Source: Gambelia wislizenii
Lineage: Eukaryota > Chordata > Lepidosauria > Squamata > Crotaphytidae
NCBI GenBank assembly: GCA_030847615.1
Contig: JAUMIR010000004.1
Coordinates: 78,337,001-78,401,000 of the forward strand
Direction of reading: 5' to 3'
DNA: 64,000 nt
The notes beneath the pieces are model-generated. The model did no database searches and was not told where the DNA came from. It saw only the letters and a list, made by a program, of their open reading frames with translations. A program made the translations under genes and the position numbers. This document shows, piece after piece, positions 23,215 through 33,425 of the stretch. Positions within the stretch are counted from its first letter, which is position 1. Each line of letters opens with the position of its first letter.

Positions 23215-23345
23215 AGCATTCCTTTATTATTTACATTTCTATCCTGTGCTTCCATCAAGGTGTTCAGGCTGGTGGACATGGGGCTTGTTTCCTCTCTACG
23301 TAACAATCCTGGGAGGTAGCCTAGGCTGAGATAGGCATGTATCAA
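23215..23345 (-). repeat. MIR/L2-like remnant
   Basis: TTTATTATTTACATTTCTATCCTG, then GTAACAATCCTGGGAGGTAGCC and TAGGCTGAGATAGGC resemble the start of old MIR/L2-type repeats of reptiles read in reverse. Confidence 0.4.
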
Positions 23346-23424
23346 TGCTTATCTAAGGAGTTTCATGGTTAAGCAGAGTTGAAAACTGCTGTTCCTGCTC
23401 CATGACCGACATGAGCAATATTGG

Positions 23425-23740
23425 TTGCTTCCATAGAATTCCTAGAATCTTTGAGCTGGAAGGGGATGCAAGGGCCATGTGGGCCAACCCCCTGCTATGC
23501 AGGAATACACAATTACAGCACTCCTGAAAGTTGCCCATCAAACCTCTGTCTAACAACCTCCAAAGAAAGAGAGTCCACACACACCCCCAACATAGTCTAT
23601 GCCACTTTCAAACAGTTCTTACAGTAAAGAAGTTCTGCCTAACTTTTGGATGGATTTTTTTTTACTTGCAATTTGAAACCATTGTTTCATGTTCTGGTCT
23701 CTGGAGGAGTAGAAAACAAAATCATAGTTACAGACATAAG
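23425..23740 (-). mobile_element. CR1 LINE 3' end (-)
   Basis: CATAGAATTCCTAGAATC, GGGCCAACCCCCTGCTATGC, AGGAATACACAATTACAGC, AACAACCTCCAAAGAAAG and AAGTTCTGCCTAACTTTTGG match the reverse of the CR1 3' UTR and terminal ORF. Its 5' side ends in an AT-rich unique stretch with a T13 run at about 23878. Confidence 0.8.
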
Positions 23741-24590
23741 AGACAAAAGTTTATTTGGTTGTGTATCGCTTTGGGAACCCTTGTGGGCTGGGTGGCAAAA
23801 TATAAATACTATGAAAAAACAAATGAACTTGCAACATAACAAACTGAGGACGAATGACTCATCTATGTTTCTTTCTTTTTTTTTTTTTAGCAGCACAGAC
23901 AATTGAACTTGTCTCTTCTAGATTTTTTTTATGTTTGCATTATCAGCCTTTCTTCTCTCAAGCACTCCCTCTCAGTCTGTGCCTATCTATTTCTATCCTG
24001 GTATCTCTGCTTCAGTTCTAATGAGACCCATGGAGTTATTTCTCTATAGTAGCAGACGACTTTGGTTAAAGAACACCAAGTCAATGAGCTGTGCAAAGGC
24101 AGCATCCTCTTTGTTCTGTGGCTCAGGTGTGGGGCACTGTGGTTGGAAAAACCAGGAGATTCTCTGGAAGAGCAGTGGTTGCAGAGTGCGGTTTGAGTGC
24201 TCTGAAAAGTGACACGGTTAAACTAGCCACGGGGGTGTAATATTTCTTCTCCTTATGCAGCTCTCAGATCATTCCATTAATATGTCAAAAACATGCCACA
24301 ACTCCATCTGACACCTGAATAACCCACTAGAGAGTTTCCAGACTAGTACATAAACACCAGTATTAAAAGATGTTGTAGGTTGAATATGGCTAGTATTTGA
24401 CTGATGATATGCTTTTCCTGGAAGAGGAGCAATCCATATCATTTGCTTTTTATGGCTGAACTGGTTCAGTGGGGTCAATGAATAAACTATATGGAAATAT
24501 TTAGGGAACGGATACAATTGATGAGGCCAAAACATTTTATAGTACCTGATTTTATGCTACAGGTGCTGATGTAACACAGTAGAATTCTAC
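23741..24590. other. Unique non-coding DNA
   Basis: No gene is recognised. Part of 23760-23820 (GGGTGGCAAAATATAAATAC) resembles an old LINE tail. Confidence 0.4.
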
Positions 24591-25010
24591 TGAAGTCTGT
24601 CCTAGGCGCCAGTCAAGAAGTGTTCCAGGAATCAGATGGTTAGCATGCCAGAGCTATTACTTCAGTTCAGGTCAATCACAGAGTATCCAACAAGATGAAG
24701 AGGGAAACAAGAGAGTGGTCAGCAGCTGGTCCAGGAGTTGTTATAACAAGTCGGCAGTCCAGATACGAGAAGCCAGCAAGGAATGAATGGAATTGTCAAA
24801 GTGTAGCCAGTCCAAAGTCAAGAAAACATGAATGCCAAAAGTAGTCAGTCACCCAGATAAGACACTTGTGAGCAACAGAGCCTCTGGGGAGCCCCTGGGA
24901 GATATATGGGCAGCTATTTCCAAAACACCAGGTGCCTAATTAGGTTAGGGTCTCCTACTTAACAAACACTGGGAATGACACAATCTGTCTTTGTCTCTTC
25001 ATCACTCCAT
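24590..25010. mobile_element. Possible LTR-retrotransposon remnant
   Basis: Short repeating phrases built on CCAGTCC, AGTCCAGATACGAGAAGCC and CCAGTCACCCAGAT resemble the untranslated region of reptile LTR elements (remembered pattern). No LTR pair, primer site or gag/pol domain is visible. Confidence 0.25.
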
Positions 25011-25085
25011 GAATGATTTGTTTATTTATTTAATTTATGTGCTACTTTTCTCCGAGAGTGGGACCCAAGGTGGTTCACAAAAAAC
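25011..25085 (-). repeat. Old LINE/SINE tail (-)
   Basis: TTTGTTTATTTATTTAATTTATGTGC, followed by GGGACCCAAGGTGGTTCACAA, is a tail-first copy of the (AATAA)n-tailed family also seen at 43045 and 61424. It interrupts the surrounding LTR-like sequence (24590-25265). Confidence 0.5.
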
Positions 25086-25435
25086 ATTGCCATTGATGAC
25101 AATGGGTCGTCAGTGTCTACACCCTCCTGCTGAAGAGCAGGCTCCCCCTCTGCCTCAACCTTTGGCTCCACAGACTCAAAAAGGTTCTCCTTATCTGGAG
25201 CTACAGATTCCTGACAATCTGCCTCCTCCTGTTCATGTGAATTGTCTGACGCCAGGGAGTTATGACAAAGCCAATAGATCTACAGTAGTTTAGTGGAGCT
25301 GTCCCATTCTCCACCAGTGCCTTAGTTGTATTTTTCTACTAGGCTCCCATGAAGAAAGCACATTCTTTCAGTTTTGTTCAGAAAGAGCCTAATACCATTT
25401 AAATGCTATAAAAGGAATGTTACAACATCGAGATC
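25086..25435. other. Proline/glutamine-type low-complexity patch and unique DNA
   Basis: The first 180 bases have a repeating GCTCCCCCTCTGCCTC / GGCTCCACAG texture that may belong to the same LTR remnant as 24590-25010. The rest is unique. Confidence 0.3.
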
Positions 25436-26068
25436 ACTCTCTCTCTGGCTTTTCTTCACAAACGAAGATTCAGGAAGGACTCATCTCGTGCTTTCTGCAA
25501 GCGCGCTGATGACTAAAAAGGCCAATCCGAGATAAACAAGTCCGGTTGCAGAAAACACAGCAGAAGGTCTCCTTGGGTGATGTTTCTGGGTTGTGATTCT
25601 TTCTGCGTTGTCGTTTCTCTTCAAGACTTGTTCGGCGTGAGTTCTCAAATAAGGCTTCAGCATTGTGGATAGTGCGTCTCCACACCTCCCGATGTGAGGC
25701 CAGGGCGGACCATTGTTGGTGATCAATTTGGCCGAGCCTGAGATGTTATTTCAGTGAGTCCTTGTATCGCTTTTTTGGAGCACCCCTCTTACGCTGACCC
25801 GTGGCGAGTTCACCGTAGAGTAGTATTTTTGGGAAGCGATTGTCCTCCATCCTAGAAATGTGCCCTGCCCAGTGCAGCTGTGTTCTCAATATCATGGCCT
25901 CAGTGCTGGTGATCCCTGCTTGCTCAAGGATAGCAACATTCGTCACATAGTCAGTCCAGTGTATATTTAGGATTATGCGTGTATGGCGCTGATGAAAACG
26001 TTTGAGGAGTCGTAGATGGTGGCAATAGGTGACCCTTGTTTCAGATCCATAAAGGAGAATAGTGCTTG
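25436..26068 (-). mobile_element. LINE with C-terminal zinc finger, longer 3' fragment (copy 2, -)
   Basis: Read on the minus strand from about 26068: LLYGSET-like start, HHLRLLKRFHQR, ILNIHWTDYVTNVAILEQAG, LHWAGHISRMEDNRFPKIL, KRGAPKKRYKDSLK, a stop codon near 25745, then HLRLGQIDHQQW and TSLEEKRQRRKNHNPETSP. It closes with the CX2CX12HX3C finger (CVFC...H...C). The 5' truncation falls inside the sequence after the reverse transcriptase catalytic motifs. One nonsense codon shows it is dead. Confidence 0.8.
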
Positions 26069-26692
26069 ACTATAAGGAGGACTCCGAAAAGGCTGTTTTA
26101 CAATTCTCCATCTGTCTGTAGCAGGGGGTCAGGTTCCATGTTATTTCACTTTTTAGTTTCTCACTGAATAGCATACTTCATTTTTTTTTTAAATTAACAC
26201 ATATCCATGTACTTTTGCCCAGCCTATAGAATGTAGGCAGTGAGCTGGGAAATCATAATTAGTGGGGAGGGAAGAGAGATCATCAAGCAGTATTTTTAGG
26301 TTTGCAACATGATATGTAATCCTGAGATTTTTTTTTAAAACCCAAACCTTAGTAGATGGGAAAGTTTATGTTAAGCCAAGAGCTTAAGGTATCACTGTTA
26401 AGAAGAATGAACATAATGACATTCTGAAGCCGTCCAAAATAGGGGTGGGAGGATGTTCTGAATCCCAGAGCACCATTTCATCGCTGGTCAGTTACAGTTG
26501 ACTTCAACATCTTTATATTCATTATTCTTCAAAGTAATTTCCCATGTGCTTGCTTTGCTGCTCTCATTTAAAGCTATTTACTCTTTTAAACATTGGTTTT
26601 GTGGTTCAGTTTTTCCTTAGTTGTGGTAAACTGTAATCTGGCTTGGACACATTATCTAGTGCTCAAAGAGCAACTTCAGGCAGGAATAATAA
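26069..26692. other. Unique non-coding DNA
   Basis: AT-rich, no gene or repeat recognised. Confidence 0.5.
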
Positions 26693-26727
26693 TCTATATA
26701 TATAATCTCTTGGGTATGTTGCTGTTT

Positions 26728-26802
26728 CCAGTGTGCTGATTGGCTGCTTAGGGAACTGACCAATCAATCACAGGTCTGTTGGGCAGCCAATCAGCACACT
26801 GG
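26728..26802. repeat. 20-bp perfect inverted repeat with CCAAT words
   Basis: CCAGTGTGCTGATTGGCTGC at 26728-26747 is exactly inverted at 26783-26802, with a 35-base loop. The arms and loop hold three CCAAT/ATTGG words, and GGGGGCGGGACC follows directly. It sits near the left end of the candidate Helitron and may be a subterminal structure of that element. Confidence 0.85.
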
Positions 26803-26879
26803 GGGCGGGACCATGTAGATTTCAAACATGATGACTGGAGAGGGACAGTGAATAAGATGGGGTAGATGTGGTGTGTGCC

Positions 26880-27592
26880 GGAGTGCAGGGGGAGCCAAGG
26901 TGAGTGAAGGGGGCAGAACGAGTGAGTGGTGGGGGGCAGAATGAGCAGTGGGTGGTGGTGGCAGGGAGCAGAATGAGCAGTGGGGAGCAGCAGGGGGGCA
27001 GAACGAGTGGCAGGGGGCATCAGGGGGCAGAATGAGTGGCAGTGGGTGGTGAGGGGGCAGAACAAACAATGGGTGGTGGTGGCAGGGGGCAGAATGAGTG
27101 GCAGGAGGGTAGCAGGGGGGCAGAACAAGCAGCAGGCGGGGCAGGGGGACAGAACAAGTTGCAGGGGAGTGGCAGGGGGCAGAACAAGTGGTGGGAGAGT
27201 GGCGGGGGCAGAATGAGCAGTGGTGGGATGGCAGGGGGCAGAATGAGTGGCAGGGGGTGGCAGGGGGGAAGAACGAGTGGCGGGAGGCAGCAGGGGGTAG
27301 AACAAGCGGTGGGGGTGGCAGAATAAACAGCAGGGTGGTGGCGGCAGGGGGACAGAACAAGCAGCAGGGGTGGCAGGGGGGCAGAACGAGTGGCAGGGGT
27401 GGCAGGGGGGCAGAATGAGTGGCGGGTATGGTGGTAGGGGGCAGAACGAGCGGCAGGGGCAGAATGAGTGGTGGGGGAGGTGGGGAGCAGAAAGAGCTGT
27501 GGGGGGGTGGCAGGGGGGAAGAACAAGCGGCGGGGGTGGCAGGGGGGCAGAATGTGCGGCGGGGGGGCAGAACAAGTGTCAGGGGGCAAGTT
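26880..27592. repeat. G-rich minisatellite, about 700 bp
   Basis: Imperfect tandem units of roughly 20-32 bases share the core GCAGGGGGGCAGAACGAGTG with variants GAATGAGTGG and GAACAAGCAG. The + strand is strongly G-rich. Because stop codons are rare, frames of up to 275 codons stay open on both strands. Their products are repetitive Pro/Cys/His or Gly/Gln strings, so they are not called genes. G-runs are potential quadruplex formers. Confidence 0.9.
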
Positions 27593-27685
27593 AAACCCAC
27601 CAGCCTACCTCAAAGGGTTGTCATGAGGTCTCCTGGGCATTTGGGGGGAAGTTTTTTAATGGTGTATGGTACGCCGGGTCCAACT

Positions 27686-27745
27686 AGTAGTAGTAGTAGT
27701 AACAACAACAACAACAACAACAACTATTATTATTACTATTTGAAC
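27686..27745. repeat. Compound trinucleotide microsatellite
   Basis: (TAG)n, then (CAA)n, then (TAT)n-like units directly follow the CTAG end of the candidate Helitron. Confidence 0.9.
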
Positions 27746-27969
27746 AACCTTTCTTGTCCTTAAAAACTGAGCTTTGTACTTTTTAATTGTAGTTGGCAGT
27801 TGTATTAAGTTCAGATTCATCACAGTGGGATGGAGCTTTAACACTAATCAACAACACAAAATACTGGGTTTTGATTATATGTGGCAGGGCAATTGAGAGA
27901 AGGAATGATATTACATAGAAATCTAGGAAACATTGCCTGAGATTTTCATGGCACTACATCATCATTCAT

Positions 27970-28800
27970 ATGAGTCAGAACGGCCTGGATAGACTGGAGA
28001 GCTGGGCCAAAGCTAACAAAATGAAATTCAATACGGAGAAATGTAAAATACTGCATTTAGGGCGGAAAAATGAAATGCATAAATATAGGATGGGAGAGAC
28101 CTGGCTGAATGAGACTATGTGCGAAAGGGATCTAGGAGTCCTAGTAGACCACAAGTTAAACATGAGCCAACAGTGCGATGCAGCAGCTAAAAAGGCCAAT
28201 GCGATTTTGGGCTGTATCAATAGAAGTATAGTCTCTAGATCAAGGGAAGTAATAGTGCCACTCTATTCTGCCTTGGTCAGATCTCACTTAGAATACTGTG
28301 TCCAGTTCTGGGCACCACAATTAAAAAAGGATATTGACAAATGGGAGCGTGTCCAGAGAAGGGCAACTAAAATGGTGAAAGGTCTGGAAATGATGCCTTA
28401 TGAGGAGAGACTTAGGGAGCTGGGTATGTTTAGCCTGGAAAAAAGACGGTTAAGAGGCGATATGATAGCCATGTTTAAGTATTTGAAGGGATGTCATGCT
28501 GAGGATGGAGCGGGCTTGTTTTCTGCTGCTCCAGAGACTGGAACACGGAGCAATGGGTGCAAGCTCCAGGAACAGAGATTCCACCTCAACATGAGGAGGA
28601 ACTTTTTGACAGTAAGAGCTGTTCGGCAGTGGAACGCACTCCCTCGGAGTGTGGTGGGGTCTCCTTCCTTGGAGGTCTTTAAACAGAGGCTGGATGGCCA
28701 TCTGTCGGGGATGCTTTGATCGTGATTTCCTGCATGGCAGGGGTTTGGACTGGATGGCCCTCGTGGTCTCTTCCAACTCTGCAATTCTATGATTCTATGA
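27970..28800 (+). mobile_element. CR1 LINE, 5'-truncated, uninterrupted ORF end
   Basis: A 249-codon frame (27970-28719) encodes the C-terminal part of the CR1 reverse transcriptase: LDRLESWAKANKMKFN, KCKILHLGRK, ERDLGVLVDHKLNMS, SREVIVPLYSALVRSHLEY, RVQRRATKMVKGLE, PYEERLRELGMFSLEKRR and EVFKQRLDGH, then a stop. The 3' UTR is about 80 bases and ends in two ATTCTATG-type units. The catalytic FADD motif lies upstream of the truncation. No stop or frameshift indicates a recent insertion, but the copy cannot move alone. Confidence 0.9.
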
Positions 28801-29601
28801 CCTGCCTCTCCCTACGGATTCATGCTTGGGCATGTGGAGTGGACTTCCCTTTTCTTCCTTCAGCTGAAGATCTCCTTAGGAAGGATGCTCCTTTGTATCA
28901 AGTCAGAGTCTGTTAAAGGCAGTCTTACCTACCATACTTTGATTGACAGTTACCCTCTGGGGTTTTCTTAGGCAGGGGGCATTTATGTCTTGATCTTTAA
29001 AAACACCCAGAGATAGTAAGGATTGAATCTGGGACCTTTCACATGCAAAACATGCTCTGTTCCACTGAGCTCCCATCCTCCCCATGGCATGTCACATTCA
29101 CAAATTGCGTTTGAAAATCCTGACCCTTTCTATTTCTGTCTGAGAAACTGAAGCCTTTGTGTTTCTTAAGACATGCCTGGCACACAGAATTAGGCCTAGT
29201 TCTCAGAAAAGGTTGGCAAGGAGGTAAACCTATGACTGGAACTGTATCTCTATATACCAGAGAGTGGGCATTCGCATGAGTGAATACTATACCCCACACC
29301 AGAAGGCAAAAATAAGAGGAAATTGTATTTCAGAGTTCTAACACTCTTCCTAAGTTCTAAGTTCTAACATTTTCCTTATATTTTAATTAACATTTTTCCT
29401 AAGGCCTAACTAACATTTCCCCTAAGTTCTAACATTCTTTCTGACATACTTGCTTTCTGTGTGCAGAGATTTTAAAAAAACATGGAGGAGTATTCAATAA
29501 TGTTAGCCTGCTGTCATGCAGCACAGATATAGCTTTTTCGTATCATTTGGGATTTGTGAGAATTTATGCTTGTAGATCTTTAGAGCCAAGCAAATACTAA
29601 T
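28801..29601. other. Unique non-coding DNA
   Basis: No gene. A short direct-repeat patch of TAAGTTCTAACATT variants lies at about 29350-29440. Confidence 0.5.

Positions 29602-29632
<31 letters not shown>
29602..29632. repeat. (GT)n microsatellite
   Basis: About 15 perfect GT units. Confidence 0.95.
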
Positions 29633-29636
<4 letters not shown>

Positions 29637-29980
29637 GATGGTTGGTTCTTCCTTGTAGTAGAGTTTGCAATTAGATCTCCTTATGTTCTTTTTTCAATTC
29701 TGTGGGTCTTATGTAAGGGAATCTGAGGGCTGGTTTACATGGCAGATTTATTGCGGCAACTTGCGCTTTAATTCATTTCTGCTGCTGTGCCAGTCAGGTT
29801 TTTTTTCTAATTATGCTGCTTTTTCGTTCAGACTTGAAAAAGTGTGGGGCGCGTGGCCTCCCAAGCAGAGGCAGGCTTTATGGGGAAGGGCATAGACCTT
29901 TCTTTGCAGCCTTGCATTTTTGAGCTAAAGAAAGACTCACAGACTGCCAAAATAGCAGGGGGGAAGATAAAAGAAGTGGC

Positions 29981-30007
29981 TCTCTCTCTCTCTCTCTCTC
30001 TCTCTCT
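29981..30007. repeat. (CT)n microsatellite
   Basis: About 13 perfect TC units inside the TIR element. Confidence 0.95.
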
Positions 30008-30059
30008 AAATCTGCCTGTAAATGAACTCAGTCACTGCTCAGTCACTCTCTGCTGAAAG

Positions 30060-30135
30060 ACTTTGCTGCCCATGCCGAGGATCCTAAGGTGAACCTATCA
30101 CAAGTTTTTTCAGCAGATTTGTTTAGTCAGGGTTC
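30060..30135 (-). mobile_element. SINE scrap (-)
   Basis: ATCCTAAGGTGAACCTATCAC then GCAGATTTGTTTAGTCAGG resembles the BovB-like 3' half of the Sauria-type SINE. It is nested in the TIR element 29728-30595. Confidence 0.4.
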
Positions 30136-30600
30136 ACAGACTTGCAAAATTGCAGAGGATTTTTGACTCTCCCTCCCTCAGCCCCCTCCCCCCATCTCTC
30201 CCTCCCCCAAGCAGAGCTGACAGATGGGAACTTTATGACTGAAAGGTCTTGGGAATCCTTTTTCTTGGCAGACTTGCAAAATAGCAGAGAGAATTTTTCA
30301 AAGTTTCCTGAATGCTACTGAACTCAGTCCCCCTCTTTTAAGCCCGCCCCTTGCATCAGAGCAACCAATCACAATGCAGATCTGCTGCAACCCTTAACAG
30401 AATGGTAGTTTACACTGCCAATGAAGCGCTACATTGCAAATATACCTGCAAAAGTAGCGACATCCCTTGCCACACTATATTTGGGTCTTTTACCTTCCCC
30501 CCTTCTGAATGAGGCGATGCTGTGCTGCAATCCATGTGAACTATGAGCTATCTTAGCGGTATATTTAGAGGAATATTTGCCCGTGTAAATGACCCCTGAG

Positions 30601-31625
30601 ATTTAGTGCTCAACATACTCAGCACCACAAATGGCATGCTCCACTGTATTGTCCGCTAAAGATAGACCCTAACTGATACAGATTCTGTTTCACTGAAATC
30701 TGAGCTGGTTGAATCCAGCTTCTTCAAGATGCTAGCTCAGCAGATTAGCCACACAAGGGATCAGTGCTGTCTCTAGTTAGCCATTGCCAGTCCCAATCTG
30801 AGTAGGGGGTGAGCCCTCAGCCTGCTTGTACCTGGGCTACCCAGCAGCACAACTCAAGAGAAGCCACTAAGTCTGTACAAAAAATAAATAAATCACACTT
30901 TCACAATAGTTCTGTTTTAATGGCTACTTGCTGAATAATAACATACTACACCAAAATGCTGTGTTGATTGTATGTTGTCTTCTTCTGTAACAAATGAGTT
31001 GGTCTGTATGGATGCTCTTGTAGTTCCATGTATTTAAGAATCCCAATAACCTTCAAGAGGTTTGGATAAAAACTGTAACTAAAGGTGCTCTAGAAGCAAA
31101 CAATATGATTATGATAATAGAAGGTTAGCACAGATTAGTGGACTTACCACTACAGAAGTTCTGCTAATTAGAGACACAACCCAAGGCTAACTACAATAAT
31201 TGTAAAAAGTTGTTTTAATTATATAAACAGATTCAAGTGAAACAACTCTCTTTAATGTAACATCCCAATACAAACACACAATTAAATGCAAGGAAACCAA
31301 CTAAGCCAACAGGAACATTCCAAATGTAACCCAATGTTAGCTGATACCTAACCCCTACTGATGAAGACAGTGAGTCCAAATGTAGTTCTGTGGGTTTTCA
31401 AAAATTACTATTGAACTGAGCTGATTTTTAAGACTAGATCAGTTTAGGACTCTGAATAATTTGAAACTGATTGCTTCTAAGCTTGGTTACATCTTTCCCA
31501 CTGACTTGATAGGTTTTACTTAGATTTGATTATACATTTGTTACGGGCTATTATTATGTTAAAGACAGCTGATCAAACACAACTCATTCATATAATTAGG
31601 TCAACATTTTTGCAATTATTGATCA
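30601..31625. other. Unique non-coding DNA
   Basis: AT-rich. The phrase CTACTGATGAAGACAGTGAGTCC near 31357 may be an old repeat end. No gene. Confidence 0.45.
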
Positions 31626-31629
31626 GTGT

Positions 31630-32095
31630 GTTCATTGAATAGTGTCTTTGGGGGAAGTATGCTCCTTAGTTTTCTCAACAATATCATCAACAGTCAGCAG
31701 AGCCCCTTTCAATTTTCACCTATTGATTTTTAGAGCCAGATCCTCAACATCACAGCTCTTTTCACTGGGTACAAAATGCTTCCCCACTTGGCAATTTATT
31801 TTCTGTATGATAAAGATGGCCAAAATACTTCTCTGTATTACCAGGACATTAAAGAGTTTAGATAGTAAGGAGGCAAGTGGGGAACTGCCTAAATTGGGTG
31901 TCATGTAGCTGCCCAGATGGTGATAGAAATCATAATAAGACTCATGCTTCTGTTCTTCCCTTAACACAAATTCAAATGTCCCTAATCCTTATTTCCTGCC
32001 ATCCGTAAGGAGAGCAATATGATATGGGAAGCATTGTCCTGATTCTGAATTGGCTTTGTTTACTTTCAGTGATGTCACATTGCCAGTTCAGAGCC
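31630..32095 (-). pseudogene. Unidentified protein-like remnant
   Basis: Read on the minus strand, one frame runs from about 32070 to 31630 with only two stops. It gives natural-looking segments: ANSESGQCFPYHIALLTDGR, GTFEFVLREEQKHESYYDF, SEKSCDVEDLALKIN and LLTVDDIVEKTKEHTSPKD. I do not recognise the protein. The lack of introns and the two stops fit a processed pseudogene, or an ORF piece of an unfamiliar transposon. It abuts the 5' junction of the LINE at 32080. Chance is possible but the composition argues against it. Confidence 0.35.
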
Positions 32096-33425
32096 CTTTC
32101 TAATAACTAATGGAGTGAAGCAAGGTTGTGTTCTTGCACCAACTTTATTTACAATCTTCTTTAGCATGATGCTCCAAAGGGCTATGGCAGAGCTTGAAGA
32201 AGAAGACGGCATCTATATACGTTCATACTGATGGTAGCTTGTTTAACTTAAGCCATCTGAGAGCTCACACTAAGACTCTAAACTATCTAGTTCGTGAGCT
32301 GCTCTTCGCTGATGATGCTGCCCTTGTTGCCCACACAGCAGCTCTGCAGCACCTAACATCCTGCTTCGCAACAGCTGCAGAGCTGTTTGGGCTGGAAGTC
32401 AACCTGAAGAAAATGGAAGTTCTTTATCAGCCTGCACCGCAGGACGAACACCACCATCCCCACATTGCTGTAGGCAAATCTGTGCTTAAGTCCGTTCAGC
32501 AATTCACCTATCTGGGAAGCATCATCTCCTCAGTTGCCAAGATTGACAAAGAGATTGATCACAGATTAGCAAAGGCATATAGTGCATTTGGAAGACTTCA
32601 CAAAAGAGTCTGGAGCAATAAACACCTGAGGCAAAGCACAAAAATCAGTGTGTATAGAGGCATTGTACTGTCTATCCTCCTTTATGGATCTGAAACATGG
32701 GTCACCTATCAGACGGCTTAAGTTAAACAAGCTGCCATCAGTACGGTAACGTATATAGATCCCGTCGTCTTCTTCAAGCTCTGCCATAGCCCTTTGGAGC
32801 ATCATGCTAAAGAAGATTATAAATAAAGTTGGTGCAAGAACACAACACCACCTACAACTCCTTGAACGCTTTCATCAGAGCTGTCTATGCACAATCCTAA
32901 ATATACACTGGACTGACTATGTGACGAATGTTGCTGTCCTTGAGCAAGCAGGGATCACCAGCATTGAGGCCATGATATTGAGAATGCAGCTGTGCTGGGC
33001 AGGGCATGTTTCTAGGATGGAGGACCATCGCCTCCCAAAAATACTACTCTACGGTGAACTCGCCATGGGTCAGCGTAAGAGGGGCACTCCAAAAAAGCGA
33101 TACAAGGACTCTCTGAAACAACATCTCAGGCTCAGCCAAATTGATCACCAACAGTGGTTGCCCTGGCCTCACATCGGGAGGCATGGAGATGCACTATCCA
33201 CAATGCTGCAGCCTTATTTGAGAACTCACGCCGAACAAGTCTTGAAGAGAAACGACAATGCAAGAATCACAACCCAAAAGCATCACCCAAGGAGACCTTC
33301 TGCTGTGCTTTCTGCAACCAGACTTGTTTATTTCGGATTGGCCTTTTTAGTCATCAGCGCGCTTTCAGAAAGCGCGGGATGAGTCCTTCCTGAATCTTTG
33401 TTTGCGAAGAAAAGCCAGAGAGATG
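32080..33425 (+). mobile_element. LINE with C-terminal zinc finger, longest copy (copy 3)
   Basis: It starts inside the reverse transcriptase with a NGVKQGCVLAPTLFTIFFS motif. A frameshift at about 32222 (two bases fewer than the inverted copy) precedes an intact 32194-32721 frame with TDGSLFNL, LLFADDAALVAH (catalytic FADD), GLEVNLKK and LYGSETWVTYQ. An inverted 138-bp segment follows. The ORF then resumes with HHLQLLERFHQS, HWTDYVTNVAVLEQAG, KRGTPKKRYKDSLKQHLRLS and the CX2CX12HX3C finger, broken by an indel near 33260. The tail is AAGCCAGAGAGA. The copy is dead. Confidence 0.85.
32124..32846. repeat. Fold-back arms inside the LINE
   Basis: 32124-32260 (+) is repeated in inverse at 32708-32846, with about nine in ten bases matching. 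The inverted copy keeps an ungapped frame where the upstream arm has lost two bases. It sits exactly between codons for ETWVTYQ and HHLQLLERF, which are adjacent in the other family members. Confidence 0.85.

Larger units (their letters stand above)
26693..27687 (+). mobile_element. Candidate non-autonomous Helitron with internal minisatellite
   Basis: The left end is TCTATATATATAAT after an A (26692). The right end is CTAG (27684-27687) followed by T. Helitrons start with TC, end with CTRR and insert between A and T. A short hairpin, GGTGT (27661-27665) with ACGCC (27671-27675) and a 5-base loop, ends 12 bases before the terminus, as expected. The end ACGCCGGGTCCAACTAG resembles the CACCGGGCC...CTAGT ends I recall from vertebrate Helitrons. 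There is no Rep/helicase ORF. Most of the interior is minisatellite. It could instead be chance termini around a repeat. Confidence 0.55.
29723..30600. mobile_element. TIR element, 868 bp, CTGAG target duplication
   Basis: Element 29728-30595. The left end GGCTGGTTTACATGG and the inverse of the right end (TGTAAATGACCC) share TTTACA at the same offset, 11 of 15 positions in all. Perfect CTGAG pentamers flank it (29723-29727, 30596-30600). Inside are a (CT)n run at 29981-30007, a C-rich patch and a SINE scrap. No transposase is visible. The superfamily is unsettled: a 3-bp TGA reading would suit Harbinger, the 5-bp reading would not. Confidence 0.6.

Noticed and set aside
26748..27600. Open frames of 189-275 codons on the minus strand and 74-114 on the plus strand
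   Set aside because: They span a G/C-rich minisatellite in which stop codons are rare. The products are repetitive Pro/Cys/His or Gly/Gln strings, and several frames are open at once.
27975..28784. Antisense frames across the CR1 copies (also 50430-50675)
   Set aside because: They are shadows of the CR1 reverse transcriptase ORF on the other strand.
29340..29440. Short spaced repeats of TAAGTTCTAACATT, considered as a CRISPR-like array
   Set aside because: Units are irregular in spacing and sequence, and the DNA is vertebrate. It is a simple local duplication.
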